64,000 nucleotides of DNA from Oehlia diaphana (taxonomy: Eukaryota > Glomeromycota > Glomeromycetes > Glomerales > Glomeraceae). Within the stretch, counting starts at the first letter, position 1; the number at the start of each line of letters is the position of its first letter. Shown here piece after piece: positions 11,177-22,735 of this stretch. Made by a program: the position numbers and the translations under genes. The notes under the pieces were generated by a model. That model was not told the origin of the DNA. It did not search any database and saw only the letters and a list, made by a program, of their open reading frames with translations. The stretch covers positions 24,943-88,942 of the forward strand of contig QZLH01000109.1 in assembly GCA_003833135.1 (NCBI GenBank), read 5' to 3'.

Positions 11177-14100
11177 ATGAACAAAAAAAACCCGAGAATT
11201 TCCTCTCCAAACGGTAGTGGTACAGGAATTAAACCTCCTAGTAATTGGAAAACCTTTTTTGAAATAGGATTCAAAGTTAGTAATATTCACACTGAAGTTA
11301 CTGTAGGTGAAATAAAGGGGGTTTTTGCTACTTATGGTAGTGTTTATAGAGTAGAAATTGTGACCAGAGAAGTTGATGACTCTGAAAATCCTGAACGTTC
11401 AACTGGAACTGCTTATATCTTATTCAAGTACGTATTTTTATACATTTATTCTTTTTCAACCCTTTAAATTATCATTTACTTATCCCTTTAAAAATATTTA
11501 TTTAATTAGACCTGTACCCCCTCGTCCTTTCTGGAATGAACCGATACGCCTTCATGGAAGAGTTTTACAGATTGATTATCGTAATGACTTTCGTAGTTCT
11601 GATACTTTTTATTCCTATCCTGCCGAAAGTTTAGAATTGGGTGATTATATACAACCTGATATATTTGTATCTGAGGCTAAATTTACTCAATCGGTAAAAT
11701 TTTCTATAAGTTATCGAGAACGAAAAATAATTGTGGAATTGAAGTATGGAAAGCGGATGCACACCTTTAAAATTGAATTCAATTTTAATAACATGATTAA
11801 TGATATTTATTCTGAGCTTGACGTTTCTCAACAAAGATCTCGTGGTTCAATTACTATAAAAAATAAATATCCCGCGAAATATTGGGCATTACATAAGCGT
11901 CAAAAACCAAAAGATAAATTTAATTGGTGTATTGATGATTTTTGGAACCGTATTACAAAAGATGATAAAATGCCTCATTTTCATAAAGATAATGACCAAC
12001 CTGGTAAATGGCTCGTCTTTAGAATAACTTTTGATTTGAATACAATTGGAGGTCTTGATCGTTTTAAAAAATTAATTAAGAAGGCCGGTAAATATAATTT
12101 GGTTCCTAGAACTTCAAGCATTAGTAATTTTCCATTAGAAATTATTAATGGAACTGAATTATGTAACCATTTTGTGGACCATAGTAATGAAGTGTTAAAC
12201 TTTAAAGTTAAATATATGCTCGAATGTAATATATCTTTTAATTATCTTAATGAGCGTAACCTTTGTGAAGAATTCTATTCTTTATTATCTCAACAATCTA
12301 TTAAAGACTCTCTTAATATTTTGGAAGGTATTTATTCAAAGAAGAAAAGGATCTATAACCCTTTACCATATTTACGTTCAGAATTGGAGAATTTAAAATA
12401 TAAATTGGTTAATGAATCTAAATATATGCCATATTATTGTGTTATGGTGCGTAAAGTTATTGTAACTCCCACTACAAGTTATATTTTAACTCCAACCATG
12501 GAAACTTCTAATAGGGTGATCCGTCATTTTCATGATATGAAAGATCATTTTTTACATGTCCAATTTGTAGATGAGGCTTTGAGTAAAGTTAGTTGTTCAC
12601 CTGGTGGTAATCTTGCTTTACATCATAGAGTTAATTATATTTTATGTCATGGTATCACTATTGGTGGTAGGAAATACGAATTCTTGGCTTTCTCTGATAG
12701 TCAATTACGAGATCATAGTTGTTGGTTTTTTTCATCAACTGATGATTTAACGGCTGATGAGGTTAGAACAAGGATGGGGATTTTTTCAACAAATAAAAGT
12801 GTAGCAAAATATGTTGCCCAAATGGATCAGTGTTTTTCGAGTACTTGTAATATTGAAGAGCCACCTATTGTTAACATTAAAGAAATTCCTGATATAGTTA
12901 TAAATGGTTTCACTTTTTCAGATGGGGTAGGGAATATCTCTTTTTCATTAGCAAAGAAGATTGCTCATAAATTGAAATTAAAAACTATTCCAAGTGCCTT
13001 TCAATTTAGAATGGCTGGGTATAAGGGTGTTTTATGTCAGTCAACTAATGTGAAAGACAATGAAGTTCAAGTTCGTCCTAGTCAACATAAATTTGAATCA
13101 CATCATAATGAGTTGGAAATTATCAGAGGTTCTACGTTCATCTCAGCATATCTCAATCATCAGTCGATTACATTCTTGTCCGCATTAGGAATTCCTGATA
13201 AAGTATTTATTGAATTAAAAGATTCACAAGTTAGGGAATTGGATAAGATGCTTGAAAATGAACATACGGCGTTGGATATTTTACAAAGGAATGTCGATGA
13301 ATATAGAATTTCAATCTCACTTGCTGAACTTGTCAAAGCGGGATTTTTAAGAAATAAAGATCGTGATTTGATGAATTTGATTTCATTATTTCGTACCAAG
13401 ATGTTAAGAGACATTAAGAAAAAGGCAAAAATTCGCGTTGATAAAGGAGCATTCTTATTAGGCGTCTTAGATGTTACCGAAACTTTACAAGAGAATCAAA
13501 TTTATTGTTGTGTATCTGATCCATGTAACCCATCCAGTAGAAAGGTAATAACTGGAAGGTGTATTGTATTTCGAAATCCTTGCTTTCACCCAGGAGATAT
13601 ACGTGTAGTTACAGCTGTAGAATGTAAGGCTTTAAGTCATTTAGTAGATGTAGTAGTATTCCCAGCAGTTGGTTATCGTGATATTCCTAGCGGTGGTGAT
13701 TTAAATGATGATTTCACGTATGTATCTTTATTTCTCATTGTTTAAGTATTTAAGTTGTTTAAGTTATTGACAATTTTTTTTTTTTTTAAAAAAAAAAATA
13801 ATAATAATTTTTAATTTAGTGTAATATATGATGAACGTTTGATTCCTCCCAAAATGTGTGAGCCCATGGATTATCGTCAGGCTCAAATACCAAGAATGAT
13901 TAAAGATGTAAACATTGAGGATATAAAAGAATTTTTTGCGGATTATATCTTTTCTGACCAAATTGATATGATCACGAAAAATTATTTATCGATAGCAGAT
14001 TCTTTCGAGGTTGGTGCATTACACGGGCAATGTAGACGTATTGCCCAAATATATTCTAATGCCTCGAAATTTTCTAAAACGGATGCACCACCAGTATTTC

Positions 14101-14507
14101 CACCTGAACTTCGTGCTATAGATTTCCCAGATTTTATGGAAGAATCTGATAAAGAATCCTATAAATCTCAAAAAGTTCTTGGTATCTTATATCGTTCTAT
14201 TAATGTATCAGAAGAGTATACCTCACAAACTAATTTAAATGTTGATCAAAGATTTTGTGAGGGTTTTTTGGATTATGTACAAAAGTTACTAAAACGAGAG
14301 TACGAAAGCATTTATTATTCTTCTGAAACATTCCCTTGGATTGCGAATGATATTTTTTATGACATTGCCGATAGAAATGAAAGTAATCGAAGAGCGTACA
14401 TGGAAATAATGGATATATTAGGACCTTATGACACTAACTTGAATATTTTTTCAAACGGCAATCAGAATCAAAATTATAATGATGATCAAAATTTAATTGA
14501 TTTATGA
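11177..14507 (+). CDS. RNA-dependent RNA polymerase (eukaryotic RNAi type)
   Basis: Three exons (11177-11427, 11510-13717, 13820-14507) join in phase to give 1048 residues. Donors are GTACGT and GTATGT, acceptors TTAATTAG and TTAATTTAG. Residues about 30-115 look like an RRM-type N-terminal domain (FKVSNIH, AYILF, GRVLQIDYR). The RdRP domain follows, with GGRKYEFLAFSDSQLR near 450, DGVGNIS at 555-561, FQFRMAGYKGVLCQ near 582, EVQVRPSQ near 603, GVLDVTETL near 734 and RNPCFHPGDIRVV at 772-784. A helical C-terminal region ends the protein. The family copies single-stranded RNA to double-stranded RNA for small-RNA production and acts with Argonaute and Dicer. The usual catalytic loop D-x-D-G-D reads D-L-N-D-D at 814-818: one aspartate is asparagine and the glycine is missing, one residue shorter than expected. 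Activity is therefore uncertain although the frame is otherwise intact. Intron 2 begins just after this loop. Confidence 0.92.
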
Positions 14508-15254
14508 TGAGCTGGGAGGGGTATTAATTTGGTTATTTTGGAATTTGTTTTTTTATTTTTTTAATATTTTTTTATTGTTTAAATGTTTTAGATTTTTAAA
14601 AAGTTTTTTAAATAAATTTTATAATTTTCAAAAAAATTTCTTAATTTTTTAAATATTTTATATCTTATCAATTATAAAGTTCGCGATCATAATTAAACTC
14701 TGCTCAAATTTTTGTCGGAGTTTGACGCTAGGTGATAATAACTATACGTAGGATTTTACACTAAATCTCCGACTTTTCCATACAATTGGTAAAAAATCCT
14801 CAGGTCATAATGCAAATTAAAATTCAAAACATAACATGATGCAACATATAGATTTTAGATAATAATACTACTATGACGGTAATTAATCACCTAGCTGAGT
14901 TCATATGCTTTAGCAAAAAATACTCTTTTTAAATATTAAAAAATTTACGATATTTGTTCATTCTTTTCATTTATCCATTTCTTTAATTTGAAATATTTAT
15001 ATTAGTACATTATATTATAATATCAAATCAAAGTTTTCCTCTTAAAGAAAATATAATTACCTATAAAAAATTCATACAATTCAAATGAACTTTCCAGGTT
15101 AGTTTTTCCAATTCCATCATATTGATGATGCAATAAAATATATTCTTTTAAAAAAATTTCTTGAAATTACATTCATGATTCAATATTAAAGTCAAATTTT
15201 ATCATCAGAACATTGTTCTTTTATTCGTGATGATCTTACTATGTAAAGAATTGG
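14508..15254. other. RdRP 3' flank, no gene
   Basis: AT-rich sequence follows the RdRP stop, with AATAAATTTTA at about 14610 as a possible polyadenylation region. A small inverted pair (GTCGGAGTTT / AAATCTCCGAC) spans about 14714-14774. Confidence 0.4.
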
Positions 15255-15256
15255 TA

Positions 15257-15668
15257 TGGTGGCTGTCACCTATAAACCACAGTCTGAAAATTTAAAAATC
15301 TATTTATTTATATCATATTGTGTAACTTGTTTTTATAGTACTTTATTTAAATATAATTTTTGCTGTGTAAGCGGCAAAAATTTTTTTGCTAATATTCCAT
15401 GGAATTTTTGTGGGATTCATAAAAATTTCATGCAAACTAGTCCGAAATGTTCTATTTTTACTATTATCACTTATTAAAATTATCAATTTTTGTTCTATAA
15501 TATTGCTTAATATTATTATTAAATCTTATAAAATAAACTGATAGAAATGTGCAGTTAATGTTGCTCTATATTTTTATCGGTTTAGATTTTTTTTATGTTG
15601 CTTAGTTTATGAATTATAAAAGTTTAAAGTTACATAATATTAGTGTGGTTTATAGGTGACAGCCACCA
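15257..15668. mobile_element. Tc1/mariner-type MITE with TA target
   Basis: The 412-bp element starts TGGTGGCTGTCACCTATAAA and ends with its reverse complement. The inverted repeat is perfect over 25 bp and is bounded by TA on each side (15255-15256 and 15669-15670). TA duplication is the hallmark of Tc1/mariner and relatives. The interior has a 73-codon chance frame with no recognisable domain, so the element is non-autonomous. Confidence 0.85.
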
Positions 15669-15859
15669 TAGCTGTGGAGAACTGCGGCTAGGGATGGAGA
15701 TGACTCTGTCAGTTCGGTTTTAGTTCTACGAATCAGAATTAGTCAGGACGAGTCAATATTGATGGAACTGACTCCAAAAATCGGTTTAGAACAGAGTTTG
15801 AAACTGAACTGATGAAAACCGGTTCTGATATGGTTTTTATAATATAATTCTTAGAATAG

Positions 15860-16167
15860 TAACAGCCTGTTACATATCTTATTTGTAGCATCCTTTTTTA
15901 TTTTTTTTTAATAATATATTTAGTATGTGTATTACAAATAAAATTTTTATATGCAAAATTTAATTTGGAAAACTTTTACTTAATGTACTTAAGACAGTTT
16001 TATAGATAAAATTTTAAGTTATAAGCAGTTTCTTGAAATTTTTAAAAAATTCTTTTGTCTTAGTTACACAACTGATCTTTTGTTTTGTTTACATTACACT
16101 CTGATCTTAAAATTTTAATTGGATAAAATTGGGGGTTGTTACAAATAAGACACGTAACAGAATGTTA
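15860..16167. mobile_element. Small inverted-repeat element
   Basis: The left end reads TAACAGCCTGTTACATATC followed by TTATTTGTA. The right end is the reverse complement of TAACATTCTGTTACGTGTC then TTATTTGTA, giving 28-bp imperfect inverted ends. The interior is AT-rich and non-coding. The target duplication is not clear. Just left of it, at 15690, a TAGGGATGGAGATGACTC word looks like a lone hAT end. Confidence 0.6.
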
Positions 16168-16560
16168 CAATTAGATTTATCCTTCTTCTTATTATTATTT
16201 AATTTAAAACAAATTGGTTCAAAAAAATGATATTTAAAATTAAATGTTATTTTTATTATTATTAAATGTTCAATAATATGATTTAATTATACAGTTAAAG
16301 AATAAAATTTATTAATGTTCACTATTTAACATTGTTATCAGTTATTGTTATTATTATTGTTAATTGTTTGCTATTTATACTAATATCATTATTAAGTTTT
16401 ATTTTACTGTTCAATTATTTACGGCTGTAAAAAAAATTTTTATAATTAAGGGACTTTTACCAAACTCTTATCAATTTAACTTTTTCGCATATGAACTTTT
16501 CTCGCCATCTCTAATAATAAGTCTTTGTAATCCCATTTCTGGTGATCAAAAGCACTTACT

Positions 16561-16812
16561 CTAATATGATACTCCATCATTGCTTGTATTTTTAGATAGT
16601 CTTAGAGCCATCTTACTTAAAACTTGAAACTCATTTAAATGAGCTTGCCACCACAAATGAGGTTCATTCTCTTTATCAACTGGCTGTTTGAGATAATGAC
16701 TTAATGCCATTTGACAAGTATATGGCAAAAATAAAACAAAAACTGCATGATTTTTATACAATGACTTTTTACTGGGATTTATTGAAAAAATGATCATTCT
16801 TTTCAAATTCAA
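16561..16812 (-). pseudogene. hAT transposase C-terminal fragment
   Basis: An 83-codon frame contains NEPHLWWQAHLNEFQVLSKM followed by ALRLSKNTSNDGVSY. The P-H-L-W-W spacing to F-x-V-L-S-x-M-A matches the C-terminal dimerisation region of hAT transposases. The rest of the transposase (BED finger and catalytic part) is absent here. It is a dead piece of an autonomous hAT element. Confidence 0.65.
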
Positions 16813-18031
16813 AAATGAAATAATTTGAGACTTTTAAGTTGCTGTGCCACAGTTAGGAATGGAAAAAGAGAGTGACTTTGAGTCAGTTTTGGAATTGAAT
16901 GTCAGAATCATTTTTGAATAGAATGAACGGTTCTATAAAAATTGACTCTAAAAGTCAGTTTGAAACTGGTTTTGTTCATCTTATTTTACCAAATAATACT
17001 TAAAATGTGGCTGTAATAATCATCTAGTTTTTATTTTTTAATTAATATTTATATAATTGAATAAAATCACATTTTTTCATAAAATTTAATCAAATGATTA
17101 TTGTAGACTTTTCATAACATTTATATGATTATTGTAAGCTTTTCATAATATTATTAATATTTTGACATTTAATATTAAATTAAATTATAGTTAGGTGCTG
17201 AAACTTTTCATATGCTAAAACTTATTGACTATATACTGAAAATAGTTCAACTTTTAGTTTATATAGTTGCCAAATCTGAAAACCTAAATCCATTACTAAT
17301 ATCCTAAACCATTTCCAAAATCTAGATTTAGGTAAATTAAAATTTTTATTAGTTATTTACTATATTAGTTTTATTATTATATTATTATATATACTATATT
17401 TATATTTAATATACCTGTTTTCATTGTTATATTTAATATAAAAATTTCAGGTTTATTAAATATCATATCTTGATAAAGATTTATATCTGTTGCATTCAAT
17501 TTATTATTACAGTCACCCCTCTCTACAGTGAACCTCGATATAGTGAATAACACGATATAACGGATCATACAGTGTGGTACCGATTTTAAATATGAAAAAA
17601 ATCTTGATATAATGAAGTTTACTATTTATTTACTGTATAACGTAGTATGAAGTAAAGTGTGTGAATTTCTTATATAAAAATGCCTCTCGATATAACAGAT
17701 TTTTTTATAACAAATTTTTTTTCAGTTATAACGAAGAATATGTAATTATTAATAAATATTGATGCATTATGACATTAAATATCACCCCTATTTTATATTT
17801 AAATTATGGATTAGGATTGTATCAGGATCGTATCAGGATTAATAATTCTGGCTATTTTATTTAATATTTAGGCAGAATTACATTAATTTACATTAATTCA
17901 GTTGTATTAAGATTCGATGTGAATTGTTATTAATTTATATTTATCACAGGGGTAAGGACACTCCTAAATATATCATTAATAATTTATTTATTATATAGTC
18001 AGTTATTGTTAAACAGCATTCCTACAAAAAA

Positions 18032-18675
18032 NNNNNNNNNNNNNNNNNNNNNNNNNNNNNNNNNNNNNNNNNNNNNNNNNNNNNNNNNNNNNNNNNNNNN
18101 NNNNNNNNNNNNNNNNNNNNNNNNNNNNNNNNNNNNNNNNNNNNNNNNNNNNNNNNNNNNNNNNNNNNNNNNNNNNNNNNNNNNNNNNNNNNNNNNNNNN
18201 NNNNNNNNNNNNNNNNNNNNNNNNNNNNNNNNNNNNNNNNNNNNNNNNNNNNNNNNNNNNNNNNNNNNNNNNNNNNNNNNNNNNNNNNNNNNNNNNNNNN
18301 NNNNNNNNNNNNNNNNNNNNNNNNNNNNNNNNNNNNNNNNNNNNNNNNNNNNNNNNNNNNNNNNNNNNNNNNNNNNNNNNNNNNNNNNNNNNNNNNNNNN
18401 NNNNNNNNNNNNNNNNNNNNNNNNNNNNNNNNNNNNNNNNNNNNNNNNNNNNNNNNNNNNNNNNNNNNNNNNNNNNNNNNNNNNNNNNNNNNNNNNNNNN
18501 NNNNNNNNNNNNNNNNNNNNNNNNNNNNNNNNNNNNNNNNNNNNNNNNNNNNNNNNNNNNNNNNNNNNNNNNNNNNNNNNNNNNNNNNNNNNNNNNNNNN
18601 NNNNNNNNNNNNNNNNNNNNNNNNNNNNNNNNNNNNNNNNNNNNNNNNNNNNNNNNNNNNNNNNNNNNNNNNNNN
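18032..18675. other. Assembly gap (644 N) flanked by a direct repeat
   Basis: All bases are N. The 117 bp before the gap (17915-18031, starting CGATGTGAATTG) are repeated almost exactly after it (18676-18792), with one C/T difference near the end. This suggests either a tandem duplication or two overlapping contig ends that were not merged. Confidence 0.95.
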
Positions 18676-18848
18676 CGATGTGAATTGTTATTAATTTATA
18701 TTTATCACAGGGGTAAGGACACTCCTAAATATATCATTAATAATTTATTTATTATATAGTCAGTTATTGTTAAACAGCATTCCTATAAAAAAAAGGAATT
18801 ATAATAAACATTTTTATATAGAATACTTCAGGAAGCATTCCCTTATTT

Positions 18849-19292
18849 CCCTATAATAAAAAAATAAAAAAAGAACATTAGTAAATGTTCTTAAATGAAA
18901 TTAAAAGAAAAAATCAAGTTCCCCACTTACTTCTTGTCTCAAGCGTCCATTTCAAAGTCCCTACAATAAAAAAAATAAAAAAGAATATTAGTAAATGTTC
19001 TTAAACAAAATTAATAAAAAAAATCAAGTTCCCCACTTACTTCTTGTCTCAAGCGTCCATTTTGAAGTCCCTACAATAAAAAAAATAAAAAAGAACATTA
19101 GTAAATGTTCTTAAATAAAAAAAATTGAGTTTCCCACTTACTTCTCGTCTCAGGCGTTCATTTCAAAGTCCAGGAAGTTCCCTATAATAAGAAAAATAAA
19201 AAAGAACATTAGTAAATGTTCTTAAACGAAATTAATAAAAAAAACCCCCCCAGTTTCCACTTACTTCTCATTCTAGGCATCTATTTTGAAGT
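18849..19292. repeat. Tandem array, four units of about 110 bp
   Basis: Units begin CCCTATAATAAA or CCCTACAATAAA at about 18849, 18959, 19069 and 19180. Each contains the arms AAGAACATT and AATGTTCTT separated by AGTA (a perfect 9-bp hairpin) and, in most, a conserved ACTTCTTGTCTCAAGCGTCC. Units differ by substitutions and small length changes. Confidence 0.8.
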
Positions 19293-19497
19293 TTATCCCT
19301 ATAAAAAAAAAGATTAAAAAAAAAGGTTAAATTATCGGTAATCAGATCAACAAGTCACATGATCTGTATAACTGATATTCCTATACCAAAGAATTTGTTA
19401 TACAATACCGAATAATTTGTTATAGTATTAATGAAGTTGCTTATAACAAAGCCCTGATCGGCTGGAACCTAGGGTTCATTATATCGAGAGGGGACTG

Positions 19498-20580
19498 TAG
19501 TATCTTTATGATTATCTTTTTAAATTTATTTTCATAATTATCATAATTATTATAATAATCAAGTTATATAAGTGATGTAAGCTCTCTTGTAAAATATATT
19601 TAAGTACACTACTTTCAGTAAAAGAATTTTTTATTACTGGTATAAATGAAAAAGTATTTTAATATTTTTATTTGTTTAACAACTCATAGTAACTATATTA
19701 TTATTAGAATTTATAAATTTACTAGTTATATTGCTATTAATATTAATATAGAAGAATTTTTTATTTGATATTTTTAATAGGTATATTAGAAGTTAAATAT
19801 TATTAGCATTTTTAATATTTCTAATTATAAAATCATCTTCTAGTAAAACCTTTATTTCTTACCATAAGGTATATTTGATTTTAAAAATAGAATTTTTTAA
19901 AAAAAAGTCATTAATTTGATAAAGTTAAATACTAATCAATAAAATCAATTGTTATACTAATATAAAATTTTATAGTGTATTTGATCATTAAATATATAAA
20001 ATTTTCATCTTTTTTTTATCAAAATTCAAGATTAACATTAAAATTTCATCATAATAATATTATCACAGAAAATAATACCATTATAGCATAAAATTTATAT
20101 CATATTCATATCAATTCAATATCACTTAAATTTTTAAGATTTCTGTAAAATAATCATTTGATTTTACTTGACACAGCTAGTTGATGATTTTGTGGTAAAT
20201 TCATGCTAAATCACTTTAAATTTATTAGTTTCTGTAAAGAAGTACTAAAATTTTTGATATAATTAGTATAATCATATACTTTAATTTATAATTACCTAAT
20301 ATTTTAATTTTATAAAAAAAAATTAAATTATAATAATTATAATGAAAATTCTAATATAACAGTTTATTAAAAGTTAGTGTTAAGTTGTAATCAATATAAT
20401 AAAGAAAATTTAATCTCAATTTTTTTAGCAACTAGCAAATAAAAAGTATTAAGATTTTTAATATAATTGGCATGATATATAAGAATTTTAAAAATTAAGT
20501 TAATATTTGACAATTTTTTTTTTTTTGAATTAAAATCAATTGTGAAATAAACAAATAAAATAAAAGGCTGATACTTTATA
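19498..20580. other. Very AT-rich stretch, no gene seen
   Basis: Simple AT-rich sequence with no open frame of note on either strand. I see only scattered short direct repeats. Confidence 0.5.
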
Positions 20581-20850
20581 CAGTCTCACTCGCTTTACAA
20601 CGAATTTTGATTTAATATATAGTGTGTTGTACTAATTTTATCGCAAATTTTGTTTAATAACGAATTTTTATTTAATATAATAAAGGTATTTGTGTATCCA
20701 TAATACAAGTATTATACAATTTATCGCAATATACAAAAATTTTTCTGAGTTATACCAGATTTTTATATTATATTAATGAATTTTTTTATAATGAAAACCT
20801 GATTTTTTAAACCAACTCACTTTGTTATAAAGCGTATAATGGTTGACCTG
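20581..20850. mobile_element. Degenerate pogo-like MITE
   Basis: It starts CAGTCTCACTCGCTTTACAA next to TA. It ends with the reverse complement of CAGGTCAACC, then CGCTTTATAACAAA. The shared core CGCTTTAyAACrAA forms the inverted ends. The right TA is mutated to TG. It is a short, decayed relative of the element at 17510-19497. Confidence 0.4.
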
Positions 20851-21339
20851 TGTTTGGAAGGATACAAAGAAATTAGTTGTGGTTGGCCCTTACTTGGCAC
20901 TATTACCAGCCTTCAACCAGGCTTGTTTTAATGATTCCTCTATATTATTTTTGCACGTAAAATGGGAGGATTTTTATTTGGAATATTCTATGATTATAAT
21001 AATATTAATTAGAAACTTGAATGATTCATAAAAAAATGTGTTTATATCGTTTAAATTATTACCATTCCATGTACTAGTTCTCTTAAGAACGCATTATTAG
21101 TAGCTGCAGTTTATTGAACACCAAAATCTCCTCATGGATCTATTTCTAGAGGAGAATTGGTTTCCTTTTTATTCTTTTTATTCTTTAAACAATAAGTTTT
21201 AAGTAATCATCTATCCATAAACCTATTAAAGATACCTTCTCCGTCTCTAATCCAAAGAATTTTTAACCATAAAACCAAAATAAATAAAATTTTCATTGAA
21301 TGAATACAACTTGACGAGGGAGGCAATGAATATAACTCC

Positions 21340-22654
21340 GTCATCCACCTGTAAGATTAAGTTCGCGTTATTGAAGATAAAATTATAATCAAAGAATTAT
21401 TTATTCCTATATAGCAATGAACCTACCACGGATTTCATTTGATACTCTAACTTCGAACTGTTGAGTTTAATCATCATTCCAGAACCGGAGCTGAATCAAC
21501 AGAGTTGTTTCCTTTCGTAGGACGCGCAGATTGATAATATCCTTGCCTGATTTCAGCACCTTTGGTTTGTAAAGGGAACTCCTCTGGCGTATATTGTCCC
21601 CCAAAAACTTTTTCTTTATTTTCTTTAGAAGTAAAAAAAAATGACTCATCAACTTTCTAATCTCCTAACAGAGTGCTACTATAATCCATTGACTGGCCAT
21701 ATCGTACCTAATACAAATAGCAAAAAGTTCCTTTGGCAATACGGGCCGCCAGTAATATGACGTGCTCCTTCCGGGGTAAAGAATGATCTACTTACAGTAA
21801 CATGTGCGATAGAAACCTTGTGACTAATGATAATGCCTAGCGCCATTATTGCTTATTGCATAAATGATTATAATCCATTATGAGATTCATTTTTTATTAA
21901 AAAGAAAGAAAGGAAAATAACAAAAAAACTTACTCGTTTGGTAATTGTTGGTCATGGGACATCTTGTAAAAAACTGAATTAATTCTGCCGTCACGATGTG
22001 TCCAACTCTTTATTTATTTTAATCACAAATGATTATAATCCATTATGAGATTCAATTTTATTAAAAAGAAAGAAAGGAAAATAAAAAAAAATTTACCGTT
22101 CGGCAATTGTTGGTCATGCTACTTCTTTGCTTGTAAAAACTGTTCTGCCATCATTATATGCTATTTTAATCGTAAATTCTTGTGGTGTGGTGAACGACCA
22201 CTCGTCACGAGTTTTTTTTCTAGTTGCACCAAATTTTATAGAATATAATTAATAAACTTATTTGTAATCTCAAAAGCCAAGAAAAATAAAAACAATAATA
22301 TTTTTTTTTAAATCGTAAAATACATAGCAACATTTCGCTTTGTTTTATTTCAATATTGCGAAAAATAATTATTTTTTACGTACCATTGAACTGGTCTCGC
22401 GCATCCAAGGCAATACCATTCTCTTACTATTACTAAACACCAATTTCTTGCCACATTAAAGAATAGACTAAAGAAAACCAAAATCTTTAGGATCTATTTC
22501 CAGAGGAGAATTGATCATATTTAATCACAGAGGAGTCTGGAGTGTAATCTCGATTCATCATAATGTATAATATTGTCAACAATTTTGTTCTAACTTTAAT
22601 CGATCTTCCTTCACGGCCAACACCTGGTCTTCTTAATTTCCATGATGGATAAGA
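21340..22654 (-). pseudogene. Argonaute relic A
   Basis: Several frames on the minus strand match Argonaute blocks in the right order. At 22654-22486: LRRPGVGREGRSIKV, the N-terminal domain. At 22230-22100: KKTRDEWSF and PQEFTIKIAY, typical of the N domain, ending at a TGA. At about 21830-21724: SRSFFTPEGARHITGG, linker 1, normally G-R-S-F-F. At about 21560-21470: AEIRQGYYQSARPTKG, the rest of linker 1. At about 21468-21426: QQFEVRVSNE, linker 2. The PAZ domain is missing between the last two, and no PIWI domain follows. Stops and frame changes separate the blocks. Two partial copies seem superimposed: 21861-21990 resembles 22026-22130, and 21117-21160 resembles 22475-22520. Live Argonautes bind small RNAs for silencing. 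This copy cannot make a whole protein. Confidence 0.72.
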
Positions 22655-22680
22655 ATATAATAATAAATAACAAATAACTA

Positions 22681-22735
22681 TATTTCACTGTTATTAAGCA
22701 CTCTTTTCGGGAGTGCTTAATAACAGTAAAATAGG
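22681..22735. repeat. Strong hairpin
   Basis: The 17-base arm ACTGTTATTAAGCACTC (22687-22703) faces its exact reverse complement at 22711-22727 across a 7-base loop TTTTCGG. The pairing extends outwards with one mismatch. It could be the tips of a tiny foldback element or an RNA hairpin. Confidence 0.75.

Larger units (their letters stand above)
17510..19497. mobile_element. pogo-like element, holding a tandem array and an assembly gap
   Basis: The left end starts CAGTCACCCCTCTCTACAGT after TA (17508-17509). The right end is the reverse complement of CAGTCCCCTCTCGATATAAT, followed by TA (19498-19499). The ends are imperfect inverted repeats of pogo/Tigger style (CCTCTCGATATA, GTTATAAC). Inside are repeated CGATATAA/TATAAC words, the gap at 18032-18675 and the 110-bp tandem array. 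No transposase is visible in the known part. One may lie in the gap, but a MITE-like element enlarged by tandem duplication is equally possible. Confidence 0.65.

Noticed and set aside
13160..13414. Minus-strand open frame inside the RdRP gene
   Set aside because: It is the complement of a conserved RdRP segment that is coding on the plus strand.
15692..16960. A complete hAT element between the TAGGGATGG at 15690 and the TTAGGAATGG at 16853
   Set aside because: Both ends point the same way, so they cannot be the two termini of one element; only the transposase fragment is reported.
18006..18683. Long open frame over the first gap
   Set aside because: It is made almost entirely of N. The same applies to the minus-strand frame at 38215-39144.
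18849..19292. Possible CRISPR array
   Set aside because: Four contiguous 110-bp units with no unique spacers, in fungal DNA; this is a tandem repeat.
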